Positions 1-12,954 are shown, counted from the first letter of the stretch. The stretch: DNA of 64,000 nt from Lycium barbarum (GCF_019175385.1 NC_083340.1:19790336-19854335), one strand, 5' to 3'. Program-made: numbers and translations. The notes: generated by a model from the letters alone, not told the origin.

Positions 1-3000
1 GGCGATTAAGAAAGTAAGGAACTTTCACCAACTACGCTAAAGCCAAACGATGGATAATATTTTGGGTTTTTGAGAAAATTATGACTAATGCGGAAATGTA
101 AACTAACCTAGAAAGTAAGTAAAATGATCAATGGCCACAAGTTTGGATACAAAGGAAATTACACTCAAGTAACGATCCAATGTATTTCACGATTTTACAA
201 CTAAGAACGAGTTTATGTCAATAGATAATGATATCTAAAATCTCATTGAAAGTCTTCCAACCAAATCAATGAATTTCACTCTAAGCTTTTCCAAGCCTTA
301 GAGTGTGATATTAGGCACAATCAATTTAATCTCAAGTAACTATCCTCTTCCGAGCTCAAGTTATTAGATGAGTTTAATGACCCAAATTCTTGTTAATTAA
401 TCTTTCCCAACCAAGATTTCCTTTTCCAAGCTCAATCTAAGTAAATGGGTGAGTCCTAGGGTTAGCTAATCCCTTTGGAAACATTCAAGAACGAGATTAA
501 TTAAATCAACAAAGACCCACTTTAATAGCAATAAGAATCATTCAATACATAAGCATAACAAGAGTTTCAAACCAAACTTTAATCAAGAATACTTTCATAA
601 ACGAGATTCAAGTCTAGAAATGAAATACTACACACTAAAATATTCAATACAAAACAAGGAATTGAAGAAAGGTTTAAGAATTATCGCATTAAAGTGCTCC
701 AATCTTCTCTTCCAATTGTGTAGGTGAAACCCTAGCCTCCAAAACTTGCAAAATGACCAAAGATGAAAATGATATGCCCCAAATCTCTCTTTTGTAGCTG
801 CCCTCTATTTTTCCAAGTCCAAAAAATGTCAAAATCTGTCCCCATATTTCTGTTTTTGCAATTCTGCCCGTTTTTGCAAAACTGTCCACTTTTGACAGTT
901 TTGCAAATCTGTCCCGTTTTTGCAAAACTGTCCAGTTTTGACAGTTTTGCAAAATGGTCCAGTTTGGTCTCTTTTTGACTTTCTTTTTACTTGGTTTCTT
1001 CCGATCACTCATTTCAGCTACTTGGCTTGTTTTGCTCTATTTTGTTCCATTTTGGTCCATTTTGATCCATTTTGCTCTTTTATGCTCTCCGGGCATCTTT
1101 TCCTACAAAACAACATAAAAACACAAAAAGTAACAACAAAAGTGCTTAAGGAGTCACAAAAGCTTAAGGAATTAGCGTCGAATATCGCGTAATTTCACGA
1201 CTCATCAGTGTACACGGTCGTATGCAATATATTTACTCAACTATGAGTCGGGGTCGATCCCACAGGGAACAATATGCTAAGCGATTAAGAAAGTAAGGAA
1301 CTTTCACCAACTAAGCTAAAGCCAAACGATAGATAATATTTTGGGTTTTTGTTTGAGAAAATTATGACTAATGCGGAAATGTAAACTAACCTAGAAAGCA
1401 AGTAAAATGATCAATGGCCACAAGCATGGATACAAAGGAAATTACACTCAACTTACGATCCAATATATTTCATGATTTTACAACTAAGAGCGGGTTTATG
1501 TCAATAGATTATGATTTCTAAATTCTCATTGAAAGTCTTCCAACCAAATCAATGAATTTCACTCTAAGCTTTTCCAAGCCTTAGAGTGTGATATTAGGCA
1601 CAATCAATTTAATCTCAAGTAACTATCCTCTTCCGAGCTCAAGTTATTAGATGAGTTTAATGACCCAAATTCTTGTTAATTAATCTTTCCCAACCAAGAT
1701 TTCCTTTTCCAAGCTCAATCTAAGTAAATGGGTGAGTCCTAGGGTTAGCTAATCCCTTTGGAAACATTCAAGAACGAGATTAATTAAATCAACAAAGACC
1801 CACTTTAATAGCAATAAGAATCATTCAATACATAAGCATAACAAGAGTTTGAAACCAAACTTTAATCAAGAATACTTTCATAAACGAGATTCAAGTCTAG
1901 AAATGAAATACTACACACTAAAATATTCAATACAAAACAAGGAATTGAAGAAAGGTTTAAGAATTATCGCATTAAAGTGCTCCAATCTTCTCTTCCAATT
2001 GTGTAGGTGAAACCCTAGCCTCCAAAACTTGCAAAATGACCAAAGATGAAAATGATATACCCCAAATCTCTCTTTTGTAGCTGCCCTCTATTTTTCCAAG
2101 TCCAAAAAATGTCAAAATCTGTCCCCATATTTCTGTTTTTGCAATTCTGCCCGTTTTTGCAAAACTGTCCACTTTTGACAGTTTTGCAAATCTGTCCCGT
2201 TTTTGCAAAACTGTCCAGTTTTGACAGTTTTGCAAAATGGTCCAGTTTGGTCTCTTTTTGACTTTCTTTTTACTTGGTTTCTTCCGATCACTCATTTCAG
2301 CTACTTGGCTTGTTTTGCTCTATTTTGTTCCATTTTGGTCCATTTTGATCCATTTTGCTCTTTTATGCTCTCCGGGCATCTTTTCCTACAAAACAACATA
2401 AAAACACAAAAAGTAACAACAAAAGTGCTTAAGGAGTCACAAAAGCTTAAGGAATTAGCGTCGAATATCGCGTAATTTCACGACTCATCAGTGTACACGG
2501 TCGTATGCAATATATTTACTCAACTATGAGTCGGGGTCGATCCCACAGGGAACAATATGCTAAGCGATTAAGAAAGTAAGGAACTTTCACCAACTAAGCT
2601 AAAGCCAAACGATAGATAATATTTTGGGTTTTTGTTTGAGAAAATTATGACTAATGCGGAAATGTAAACTAACCTAGAAAGCAAGTAAAATGATCAATGG
2701 CCACAAGCATGGATACAAAGGAAATTACACTCAACTTACGATCCAATATATTTCATGATTTTACAACTAAGAGCGGGTTTATGTCAATAGATAATGATTT
2801 CTAAATTCTCATTGAAAGTCTTCCAACCAAATCAATGAATTTCACTCTAAGCTTTTCCAAGCCTTAGAGTGTGATATTAGGCACAATCAATTTAACCTCA
2901 AGTAACTATCCTCTTCCGAGCTCAAGTTATTAGATGGATTTAATGACCCAAATTCTTGTTAATTAATCTTTCCCAACCTAGATTTCCTCTTCCGAGCTCA

Positions 3001-3751
3001 ATCTAAGTAAATGGGTGAGTCCTAGGGTTAGCTAATCCCTTTGGAAACATTCAAGAACGAGATTAATTAAATCAACAATAACCCACTTCATTAGAAATAA
3101 AAATCATTCAATACATAAGCAAAACAAGAGTTTCAATCCAAACTTTAATCCTAGAATACTTCCATAAACAAGGTTCAAGTATAGAAATGAAATACCACTA
3201 CACACTAAAATATTCAATACAAAACAAGGAATTGAAGAAAGGTTTAAGAATTATCTCATTAAAGTGCTCCAATCTTCTCCTCCAATGGTGTAGGTGAAAC
3301 CCTAGCCTCCAAAACTTGCAAAATGACCAAAGATGTTAATGTTTTGCCCTAAGCCTCTCTTTTGTAGCTCCTCTAATTCTTCCAAGTTCAAAAGAATGTC
3401 AAAATCTGCCCCCATATTTCTGTTTTTGCAATTCTGCCCATTTTTGCAAAACTGTCCACTTTTGACAGTTTTGCAAATCTGTCCCGTTTTTGCAAAAATG
3501 TCCAGTTTGACCTCTTTTTGACTTTCTTTTCACTTGGTTTTTTCCGATCACTCATTTCAGCTACTTGGCTTGTTTTGCTCCATTTTGTTCCATTTTGGTC
3601 CATTTTGATCCATTTTGCTCTTTTATGCTCTTCGGGCATCTTTACCTACAAAACAACATAAAAACACAAAAAAGTAACAACAAAAGTGCTTAAAGAGTCG
3701 CAAAAACTTAAGGAATTAGCATCGAATATCGCGTAATTTCATGACTCATCA
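1..3751 (-). repeat. Tandem array of three ~1.28-kb LTR-like units
   Basis: Three head-to-tail copies: 1-1207 (cut by the window edge), 1208-2490 and 2491-3751. The first two are almost identical. The third has more substitutions and lacks part of the short-repeat block. Read on the minus strand, each unit starts TGATGAGTCG and ends GTGTACAC, so it has TG...CA-type ends. Just inside the end it carries the CCTGTGGGATCGACCCCG motif, which in Tat/Athila/Ogre-type Ty3 elements lies near the LTR end. I therefore read the unit as an LTR rather than a classical satellite. Short ORFs of 71-107 codons repeat in each copy with the same register; they are lysine/phenylalanine-rich translations of the short internal repeats and not convincing genes. 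The alternative is a satellite derived from an LTR. Confidence 0.8.
840..970. repeat. Short palindromic repeats TTTTGCAAAACTGTCC inside the LTR-like unit
   Basis: Several copies of a 16-20-bp motif around TTTTGCAAAACTGTCC alternate with its near-inverse GACAGTTTTGCAAA, so the stretch can fold on itself. A second run of CCATTTTG-type decamers follows at about 1040-1080. The same block recurs at about 2123-2250 in the second unit and, shortened, at about 3405-3510 in the third. Confidence 0.75.
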
Positions 3752-3995
3752 CGTTGGCAGAGCTTTTGGTACTACTCTGCATTTATTGGCATGGTCGGGC
3801 TATGAGGGAATGTCAACGTCGGCGGAGCTTTAAAAACAATCTGCGTATGCTGGCAAGGTGGTAAGAGGGGATTCTGAACTTTACAGAGTTTCTAAAAATA
3901 CTCTGCGCTCATCGGTAAGATTGCAATGATTGGGTACCCAACTGTTTGCGGAACTTTAACATTACTCCTTGTCAGTCGGCACGATTATTGTATAG
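3752..3995. repeat. Degenerate ~62-bp tandem repeat, about four copies
   Basis: Four diverged copies start near 3752, 3817, 3879 and 3942. Each has a GGCAGAG/GGCGGAG/TACAGAG/TGCGGAA core followed by a short A/T-rich run and ACTCTGC or ATCTGCG. The array abuts the end of the LTR-like array. Minisatellites of this kind are known from untranslated regions of Ogre/Tat elements; assignment here is inference. Confidence 0.6.
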
Positions 3996-5222
3996 TTGAG
4001 GGGGGGAAATTTACTTGTGTTGAACCTTTGGGGTTGGATAATAAGTACCGACAAGCCAAAATTTCACGGCCTGCGATGCTTGGGAGAAGAAGAAAAGCTT
4101 ATATCCCATATTTTGGGACCAAAGCCGAGTGATGGTTGGGATAAGCCAGGTATTGGCGTTGTTGGATTTTGAATTTCAAGGGGTTAATTGACGCTCTTAG
4201 AAGCCTCTTTGGAAGAGCGTCTTTTAACTGCTCCAAAAGTAATTATCACAGTTTTTTATTCCGGTGAATTGTTTTGAACCCTTATGTAGGGTTGCCTACA
4301 TATCTTGCCAGGACAAGAATCAGGTCAGACGTAGTTCGGGCAGATACGGTTTTGTATGTGATTTATATGATTTCTATGAATTGGTGGTTGTATTGAAAAT
4401 AAGTGAGGCTATGAACAAGAGTTCGAATCTGGAAAAACTGTGTTCCAGAGAGGGAAAGAATGTACAAGGCCGTTTTGTATTAAAAACAAGAATGGTAAAG
4501 TCAAAATAATGGTACAAAGACCGGAAATGGGTATGAAAAATAATATGGCTATGACGGTGGTCGTAAAGACCAAAAAATAGGTGTGAGGGTTGGAAAGGTT
4601 CCAAGCTCAACACAAGTCAACCAAAATTATCTGATAAAGCAGACGAGGCGGAAGAAGATATGTCTAGTATATATGTACAACTAAAGAATGTCTAATAAAT
4701 ACAGTATGTGAAACAAATAAAGAATATGTACTATGTAAAGAGCATGTAGCAAATAAGAATGTGTGGAAAATAAAGAATGAAATTAATCCGGCTAGAGTAA
4801 TATCAAAATTATACGTACAACGGCCTAAGAATTCTAAGAGTAGATTCACCTAAGTTGATAAAGAATATTCGGACAACTGCGAGATGACAAGTAGTAAGAC
4901 TAGCCCACCAATCTCTGAAACTAAGGAGTTTAAAGAAGGTTCCGAGGAGCGCAAAGCACAACTCGCGTGCATAATGTGTGTATGTATATGGCCAAAGACT
5001 CAATTGAAAGTGCGATGACAGTATAAAGAAAGTAGTAACATGTAGTGTCTTCAAACAATTACGCAACACAAGTTTGGCTTTGGCTTGCGTCCTTTCAAAG
5101 ATATTATTGTAGCAGTTCACGATATATATAACAAGTAATAATAATAAAAATAGATAAATAATCACATATCCCTCAAGTGTTCACTTAAACTATGTCTGTT
5201 AAGGTCAAAACCTATGTAATCT
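3996..5222. other. Non-coding stretch, probable 5' untranslated region of a minus-strand Tat/Ogre-like element
   Basis: I see no coding frame with family resemblance here. The only ORFs are short (61-118 codons), overlap on both strands and lack recognisable motifs. Because the PBS and LTR of a minus-strand element lie just to the right, this stretch would be its leader. Confidence 0.4.
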
Positions 5223-5240
5223 CCCCAGTAGAGTCGTCAT
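5223..5240 (-). other. Primer binding site-like motif of the minus-strand Tat/Ogre-like element
   Basis: On the minus strand the LTR end GGGCGTAACA is followed within a few bases by TGACGACTCTACTGGGGA. This resembles the TGGCGACTCTGCTGGGGA primer site (tRNA-Arg type) used by Tat-lineage Ty3 elements. Two or three mismatches suggest decay. Confidence 0.6.
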
Positions 5241-8200
5241 TCTGTTACGCCCTATTTTGAACTGGGTCCAAGATAGTTTGCAACTTTTCGGTTCTTCTAA
5301 CTGGTTTAAAAGGGTTAAAGTCGCCACCTAATTTTTAAGGGAAATCAGGAAACCTATATGTATTTATGTGTCTACTCCATTTTTAGTCCACGAAACCTAT
5401 GAGATTCTAGATAAGGTTTTTATTTACCCCGAGGGGAAGGTATCAAGCATCCCTCAGAGCCTATCCGAAGACAGTCCTTAAACTTAGTTTAACTGAATAC
5501 TAGAGGGGGTTATCTATCTGTTTATCATTATTATTACATGTTTTCAAAATGTTATGACTTCATGAAAAACTACACTAGGTGATAATATACTAAGTTTATA
5601 CAGTGTATAAAAAATGTATTTATATCAAGTATCAAGTATTCAAAAAGAATGTATAGTAAAAAAGAATATATAAAAGAGTATAAAGAGAATGGACCTCGTA
5701 AGTATAAAAGTATATTTGTTAGTACAAAGAGTGTATATATATGTTAGTGTAAAGAATGTGTAACTATATTAAGAATATAAAAAAAATGTAAGACTAAAAA
5801 AAGAAATATATCAAGGATATAAAGAATGTACGTCTATGTATATAAAAAGAATGTATGTTCATTAAACATATAAAGAACATATTTCAAGTGTAAAAGAGTG
5901 TACGTCAAACCTAAAATGTACAAAGAATTGTATAACTAGGCATATTAGTGCATAAAGAATGTAAAAAAATAATTTACGAATATTCATTGGTGTAAAGATT
6001 TTATATAACGAAATTATTAAAGTGAAGTTTATTTGACTTGTTTCTACCGTTAGTTAAAAAGAGTGTTTGTTTAATGAATATCCTATCAAAAGAATAAGGA
6101 ACAAAATAATTGTAAAAAGTATTGGTAAAAAATAAGTATAAGGAATTGTGGATAGTGAAAATATGTAATGCCACTAGAGAATAAAAGATTTGTAAATGGA
6201 CGACTTAATATTTGCCTACCGTCAAAATGTGGATTTAACTTAATTAAAATGTGTATTAGTGTACACGAAACAATATAAAATGTAAGTTGTATTAAGAGTG
6301 TATAAAGAATATAAAATAAAGGATGGACTAGTATTTTTGCCTAAACGTCAAAAGTGTGAATTTATTTAACAAAGTATTTATACTAAGTCAATTTAATCTA
6401 GTTATGAAAGTATTGACGGCCTAAGTCTTACCTAAAGCGAATGACAATTTTAAGTTTAACAAACAAGGCGACAAGTAAATAAATATATCAACCCGTCATT
6501 CCAAAAATAAAGTTTCCACTATACTATGAGTTTATGTTTTGTACAGTTATATAAAAAAATGCGGAAAGTAAATACAAACAGTGATTCGATGAAGTCTTCG
6601 GGTTCCTTCTGAGTGTCGTCTTCGGGACGTATCTCCGGGTACCTGTATAAACACTTAGTAAAAGTGTTAGTAAGAGAATAAATAACTATCGAATGAATTA
6701 AAGAAATAATGAATAAACTTAAAATAAAATAAAAACCCGTCTTTTGTACATGGGAGGCCTTGGAAATCGACGGAAATTTCTTCATCGGCCATTTGGGTTT
6801 AGTATTCGCCCAAATGAATTTAACTAAATGCGATAAAAAAAGTTAACAGTACCATTGATCGCCATAAATATTTTTTTCAGGCACAAAGCCAATATTTATT
6901 TAGTAAAAGAAATGTAAAATCAGTCCGACTGCAACGTAACAGGGATGAATGTAGTACAAAACCAATAGCAAAATTAGCTATAGCTAGATTACAACAGCAG
7001 CAATAACTAAAAAAAAAATGAACTCGCAGAATACGCCCGACAAATGCAAAGACAACGCCAATGATTTTCCGAAACAGTTAAGGAAACACAAAAATTATTA
7101 AAAGACAATAATAAACATAGCAATGGTTTAATGTAACATAGCAGTGATAGCAAACGTAGTAAAAAATGGGCAGCCATGGTCGTCGGAAAACACCCAGTCG
7201 TCGGAGCACGACAACTCCGTCCAGATCTGAACTGAGCGCACACACACACACACAAAAATCGTTAGAGGAGGAAGGAAGGTAGCAACGACTGGTGGTGGTG
7301 TCATTTGGCTGCTGGCTGCTCCGGTTCACCAGAGCAGCGAAGGAGACGAGGACAAGAGGGAGGGTTTGGCAGTGATGATGTTGTGGAGATAGAGCAGTAG
7401 TCGCTGGGGATGGTGGTGGTGATTGGTTAGAGTTCACCGGAGATGAAAGAAAGGGGCAATGGTGTTGTGGCTGGACGGAGCTGGGGTGGTGGTCGGCGGC
7501 AATGGGAAGAGAGAGAGGGAGACGAAGTGGGCCAGCGGGGGTGGTTTGGAGGTGCTGTCGTGGTGGTGTGGTTGGGAGACGAAGAAGGAGGTGTGGGGTG
7601 GTTTGGTGCGTCGCCGGAGCTCCAAGCTCCAGTGTGGTGGCGGCAGCGGCCGTTGGAAAGAGGAGCAAGGGGAGAGAAAAAAAATGTTTAGAGAGAGGAA
7701 GGCAAAAATCTGAAAATTCAAGTGTTGTGTGGAATAAAACGCCCCTCCCTTTTCTTTTTAGTATAACTAGATGGCAGCACGGACCCAACACTTCGGATTA
7801 TAGTGTAATATATATATATATATATATACTATGTTTAAAATACGATTAATATAACATTGTAATTTGTGCTCCATATCTAAAACTTTATTATATTCGTGTT
7901 TGCTATGAAAATTTATTAATACTTTTTAAAAGAGAAGACTTGTTTAAAAGAAAACTATTTTCCTCTCTTTGAGATAAAATAATAGCAATATTTAAGCATC
8001 AGTTGATACTTTCAATTTTAATTCGATTAATTTAAAGGTGTAAAATACTTATTATTTTTTATCAAATTTTGATTTGGATAATTATAATTCAAATTATTAA
8101 ATTAATTTTACATGTTTAAAACGAAACAAAGTAGAAATTGATTTTCTATTTAAACGAAAAAATGCTATTTTTTAAATTTTGGTAAATATTCTCGGTTTAG

Positions 8201-9150
8201 CTCATTTTACTTGTAGAAAAATAGAAGTATAATAAAGTATTTCTATCTACTTTTTAGAAGAGTTGGTAATATAAAGTATAAAACGTCATTTTTTTGGCCT
8301 TAAATAAAAAAGTGGGTGGGACCACAAAGGGTTTTTTCCCCTTAAATAAAAAAGTAGGATCGAACACGGACGACGATCTTGTCTCTATAAACCGGCTCTT
8401 CTATATAGTAGTAATGGTAAAATAATACATATAATTTTTTTATCAAATTTTGATTTGGATAATTTTAATTCAAATTATTATATTAATTTTACATGTTTAA
8501 AATGAAACAAAGTAGAAATTTGATTTTCTTTTAAATGAAGAACTTCTATTTTTAATTTTTAGTAAATATTTTTTGTTTAACTCATTTTACTTTTCATGTT
8601 GTTTTTTACACGGTTTTTTAAGAAAACGTCAATTAGAATTATAATTTCACCAATTTACCTTATTAATTATTTCATCTCCATTTAATAGTATTTTTTCTTT
8701 TATGACATTAATCTCATTTATTAGAGTAAGGAAAAATGAAAAAGTAATTAAATTCTATCTTATTTTTTCTTTTCTCATTTATTAGAGTAAGGAAAAAATG
8801 AAAAAGTAATTAAATTCTATCTTATTTTAATATATAAGTATTTTAAGTATGTTGCTGTACAATAATTTCATTTGCTCCCATTAATGGGTTGATACGCATG
8901 TGGCAACGAATCCATCATTATTGATTTAATTGTTTGATTTTCTAAACACTTTTTTTTTAAACATTGTTTGTTTTTTGAATATGGGATTCACTTTTTTTTT
9001 TAATATTGCTTAATTTTGTTAATATGGGGTTCACTTTTTTTTCCCGTGAGTTTGGACGTGGTGGGTTCCACTTTTTTTTCTTCTCTTTTTTTTTTTAAAA
9101 TAGCGGTTGGTGTTTAATATGGGGCCCACAATTTTTTTTTAATACTGGTT

Positions 9151-10786
9151 GGTGTTTAATATGGGGCCATGAAGAACTTCTATTTTTTAATTTTTAATAA
9201 ATATTTTTTTAACTCATTTTACTTGTCATGTTGTTTTTTACATGGTTTTTTAAGGAAACGCCAATTAGAATTATAATTTCACTAATTTACCTTATTAATT
9301 ATTTGATCTCGATTTAATATTTTTTTATGACATTAATCTCTTTTCACATTTATTAGAGTAAGGAAAAAATGGAAAAGTAATTAAATTTTATTCCACTTTT
9401 TTTTTCCCGTGAGTTTGGATGTGGTGGGTTCCACTTTTTTTCTTCTCTTTTTTTTTAATACTGGTTGGTGTTTAATATGGTGCCCAATATTTTTTTTAAT
9501 ATTAGTTGTTGTTTAATATATATGGGGCCCACAATTTTTAACATTGTTTTTTTTTAATATGGGATTCACCTTTTTTTTTTTTTTAATATTGCTTGATTTT
9601 CTTTATATGGGATCCAGTTTTTTTTTTCCCGTGAGTTTGGATGTGATGGGTTCCACTTTTTTTCTTTTTTTTAATACTGGTTGGTGTTTAATATGGTGCC
9701 CAATATTTTTTTTTAATATTAGTTGTTGTTGGGGCCCACAATTGTTTTTCCACTTTTTTTTTTTACATTGTTTGTTTTTTTAATATAGGATTCACTTATA
9801 TATATATATAAATATATATATATTGCTTGATTTTGTCAATACGGGATACTCTGTTCAAAACACGATTAATATAACATTGTAGTTTGTGCTCCGTATTTAA
9901 AAATTTATTATATTAGTGGTTGCTACGAATACGCACGTGACAATGAATCCATCATTATTGACTTAATGAGATACTTTGGAAATTACATGAATATTGTTTG
10001 ATTTTTAATATGGGGTGTACTTTTTTTTTTGACATTATTAATTTGCACTATTTTTTTAATATTAGTTGTTGTTTAATATATATGGGGCCCACAATTTTTT
10101 TTTGTGTGGGAGAATTAAAATTATGGGGCCCACAATTTTTTTGGTGTTTAATATGGGGCCATGAAGAACTTCTATTTTTTATTTTTTAATAAATATTTGT
10201 TTAACTCATTTTACTTGTCATGTTGTTTTTTACTTGGTTTTTTAAGGAAACGTCAATTAGAATTAGAATTTCACTAATTTACCTCATTAATTATTTGATC
10301 TCCATTTAATATTTTTTTATGACATTAATCTCTTTTCACATTTATTAGAGTAAGGAAAAAATGGAAAAGTAATTAAATTTTATTCCACTTTTTTTTTTCC
10401 CTTGAGTTTGGATGTGGTGGGTTCCACTTTTTTTTTTTAATACTGGTTGATGTTTAATATAGTGTCCAATATTTGTTTTTTAATATTAGTTGTTGTTTAA
10501 TATATATGGGGGCCCACAATTTTTAACATTGTTTTTTTTTAATATGGGATTCACCTTTTTTTTTTTTTTTTTAATATTGCTTGATTTTGTTAATATGGGA
10601 TCCAGTTTTTTTTTTCCCGTGAGTTTGGATGTGGTGGGTTCCACTTTTTTTCTCTTTTTTTTTTTAATACTGGTTGGTGTTTAATATGGTGCCCAATATT
10701 TTTTTAAAATATTAGTTGTTGTTGAGGCCCACAATTTTTTTTCCACTTTTTTTTACATTGTTTGTTTTTTTAATATGGGATTCACT

Positions 10787-10840
<54 letters not shown>

Positions 10841-11135
10841 CTTGATTTTGTCAATACGGAATGTTCTGTTCAAAATACGATTACTATAACATTGCAGTTT
10901 GTGCTCCGTATTTAAAAATTTATTATATTAGTGTTTGCTACGAATACGCATGTGGCAATGAATCCATCATTATTGACTTAATGAGATACTTTGAAAATTA
11001 CATGAATATTGTTTGATTTTTTAATATGGGGTGCACTTTTTTTTTGACATTATTAATTTGCACTATGTTTTTAATATTAGTTGTTGTTTAATATGGGGCC
11101 CACAATTTTTTTTTAATATTAGTTTTACACTATAT
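9151..11135. repeat. ~1-kb tandem duplication inside the Helitron
   Basis: The segment starting GGTGTTTAATATGGGGCCAT at 9151 starts again at 10143, a shift of 992 bp. Landmarks keep the same order in both copies, such as TTTTGTCAATACGG at 9831 and 10846. The larger offset there is due to a longer AT run in the second copy. Confidence 0.8.
10793..10838. repeat. (AT)23 microsatellite
   Basis: An uninterrupted AT dinucleotide run of about 46 bp lies in the second copy of the 1-kb duplication. The first copy has an interrupted version at about 9798-9822. Confidence 0.9.
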
Positions 11136-11723
11136 AGAAGAGATGGGGCCCACAATTTTTTTGAACGGACGACGAAAACATGAGCCCCAACTGGCTCTTC
11201 TATATAGTGTAAAAATAGCCCCTACTATTGTCCAAAATAAAAGAATGCACCCCCTTGTCCCCTTTAAAAATGTATTAACCAATGGATCAAGAACCCAACC
11301 CATCACCTCAAATGTCAACTTTTAAAAAGGTGACGAGACCTGGACTTGATCGAATTTTTGCTCTGCATTTAAAAATTAATTGCTCCGGTTTTATCTGCAC
11401 TGACGGACTGTACTAAAATATAGTTAATTAATACATGTATAAATAATAATGTAAGTGTAAAATATAAATATTAATGTATAAGATATAAAAATTAACAAAT
11501 AATTATTGATTGCACAAAATGGTAGTATTCGTTGTACATGTGCAAAAATAATGATTCTTGAAAAATGATAATAAATTGATAAAATTCCTAAAATAAGGAT
11601 AATCATCAATAAATTATCGAAAAATGTAAAAATGTGTAAAAAATGTATTTTGCGCTCTTTAACGAATCAGGGCCCCCCAAAACGTTAATTTTAAGCACGT
11701 CGAGCCAAAATTAGGTGTCAACA

Positions 11724-12954
11724 TTAACTGATTGTTAAACACAAAATTCCTCGTAAGTTCATCAGTTGAAGTGGAATTTTTGTTTCTCCATTAGGGTTGC
11801 CTCTTTCTGGACGATAGCATCTTAATGAGGAAACAATAGTGGGTTATGGATGAGGCGTTGAGTATTAATGATCAGTGCAGTTGTGATCTTGTTGTTTCAT
11901 TTGATGCACTTCATCGCCAATATTTGGCGTTAAAAAAAACGTGATATTCCTAAACCAAGAAAGAGAGAAGGCAGTCGCTTTGATTTTGATATGAAAAGGT
12001 GTTCATATGATCAAAGCAATGGATCAAGAAGGAATTGGCGAAAATCGAGTTCGACGTTCTTAATTTGCTTATTATTTAATTATCATTATTTACCCATTGA
12101 GATTTTGTGAAATTCTCATTCATAAATGTTAGGGTAGATAATTCGCTCATGATGATCTTGAAATGCATTCTAATAAGTTGAGGAATAACATATGTTATTT
12201 GCTTATTATAATTTATTATTCCATGTTAAACCATAAAATGGTATAAATTGATATAACCATGGGCGAAAATCGGGTTCGACTTTCTTAACTTGCTTATTAT
12301 TTAACTATCATTATTTACCCATTGAGAATTTGATATTTTGTGAAATTCTCATTTATAAATGTTAGGGTAGATAATTCGCTCATGATGATCTTGAAATGCA
12401 TTCTAATAAGTTAAGGAATAACATATGTTATTTGCTTATTATAATTTATTATTCCATGTTAAACCATAAAATGGTCATAAATTGATATAACCATTATGTT
12501 TTCCTATTTTTCTAATAGTGGGTTGGGATAGAGCGGTGGTAAAAAAGAGTACGTGTTGAGATTATAGAGATAAAATTTAAACTCATTTTATTCTTCACCT
12601 AAAAAGGAAACAAAGAAAAATGGAAGTTCACATAAGGCTTTTGAAAGATCGTCCTGTTCTATATATCTATATTTGTATGTATAGTTAAAGGATAATTTTA
12701 ACGAAGAGGTGAATATTTGAACCAAAAGTATAACGACAGAGATATATTTGAACCCAAAGTATAACGAGGGGTATATTTATACCACATGTCTAGAAATATC
12801 GTAACATGTTTAAACCACAAAATCTAAAGGGTGTGCCAAAAGTCTATTCTTTCTTAAATTTCATGCAGCCACGTTATATAAAATGAAACGTAATGATGAG
12901 TAACTCAATTCTTCTTCGAACGACTAACATATTCTAATTTGAATGATGTAACAG
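11724..12954. repeat. AT-rich intergenic DNA with a 225-bp tandem duplication
   Basis: GGCGAAAATCGAGTTCGAC at 12037 recurs at 12262 with few changes. The two copies, 12037-12261 and 12262-12496, follow each other directly. The second has a small insertion (GATATTTTGTG). No P450 first exon could be found in this stretch. Confidence 0.75.

Larger units (their letters stand above)
7767..11215 (-). mobile_element. Non-autonomous Helitron, composite, minus strand
   Basis: The 3' end is at 7767-7770 (CTAG on the minus strand), preceded by a decayed version of the GGGCCCGTGC hairpin of the plus-strand copy at 18.4 kb. The 5' end near 11190-11215 reads, on the minus strand, ACACTATATAGAAGAGCC followed by GTCGTCCG. 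The same 5' motif also occurs at about 8371-8415, so two family members lie end to end (about 7767-8415 and 8416-11215). The interior is very T/A-rich, full of GGGGCCCACA and poly-T runs, and shares about 600 bp with 17.86-18.36 kb in inverted orientation. There is no Rep-helicase coding sequence, so the element is non-autonomous. Confidence 0.6.
5243..11723 (-). mobile_element. Long LTR of a Tat/Ogre-like Ty3 element, split by a Helitron
   Basis: On the minus strand this begins TGTTGACACCTAATTTTGGC at 11723, a typical Tat/Ogre LTR start, and ends GGGCGTAACA at 5243 next to the PBS-like motif. Gross length is 6.5 kb. Removing the inserted Helitron (about 7767-11215) leaves about 3.0 kb in two pieces, 5243-7766 and about 11216-11723. 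The left piece has an A-rich part (5600-6500) and a purine-rich part (7260-7700). The latter gives long but repetitive ORFs on both strands that I do not accept as genes. No second LTR or gag-pol of this element is visible. Confidence 0.65.

Noticed and set aside
689..1012. A 107-codon frame on the minus strand, repeated exactly at 1972-2295, starting MSDRKKPSKKKVKK
   Set aside because: It follows from the duplicated LTR-like unit and the TTTTGCAAAACTGTCC repeats. It has no family motif, and copy 3 has only a diverged, shorter version.
1240..1275. GGGGTCGATCCCAC, similar to a tRNA T-arm or pol III B box
   Set aside because: No matching A box or cloverleaf around it. The motif is explained by the conserved LTR-end block of Tat/Athila-type elements.
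7078..7791. A 237-codon Pro/His/Leu-rich minus-strand frame, with overlapping plus-strand frames rich in Gly/Trp/Arg
   Set aside because: The sequence is a purine-rich low-complexity part of an LTR. Frames are open on both strands through composition only.
9544..10684. Several Phe-rich ORFs
   Set aside because: Products of poly-T runs in the Helitron interior; no gene.
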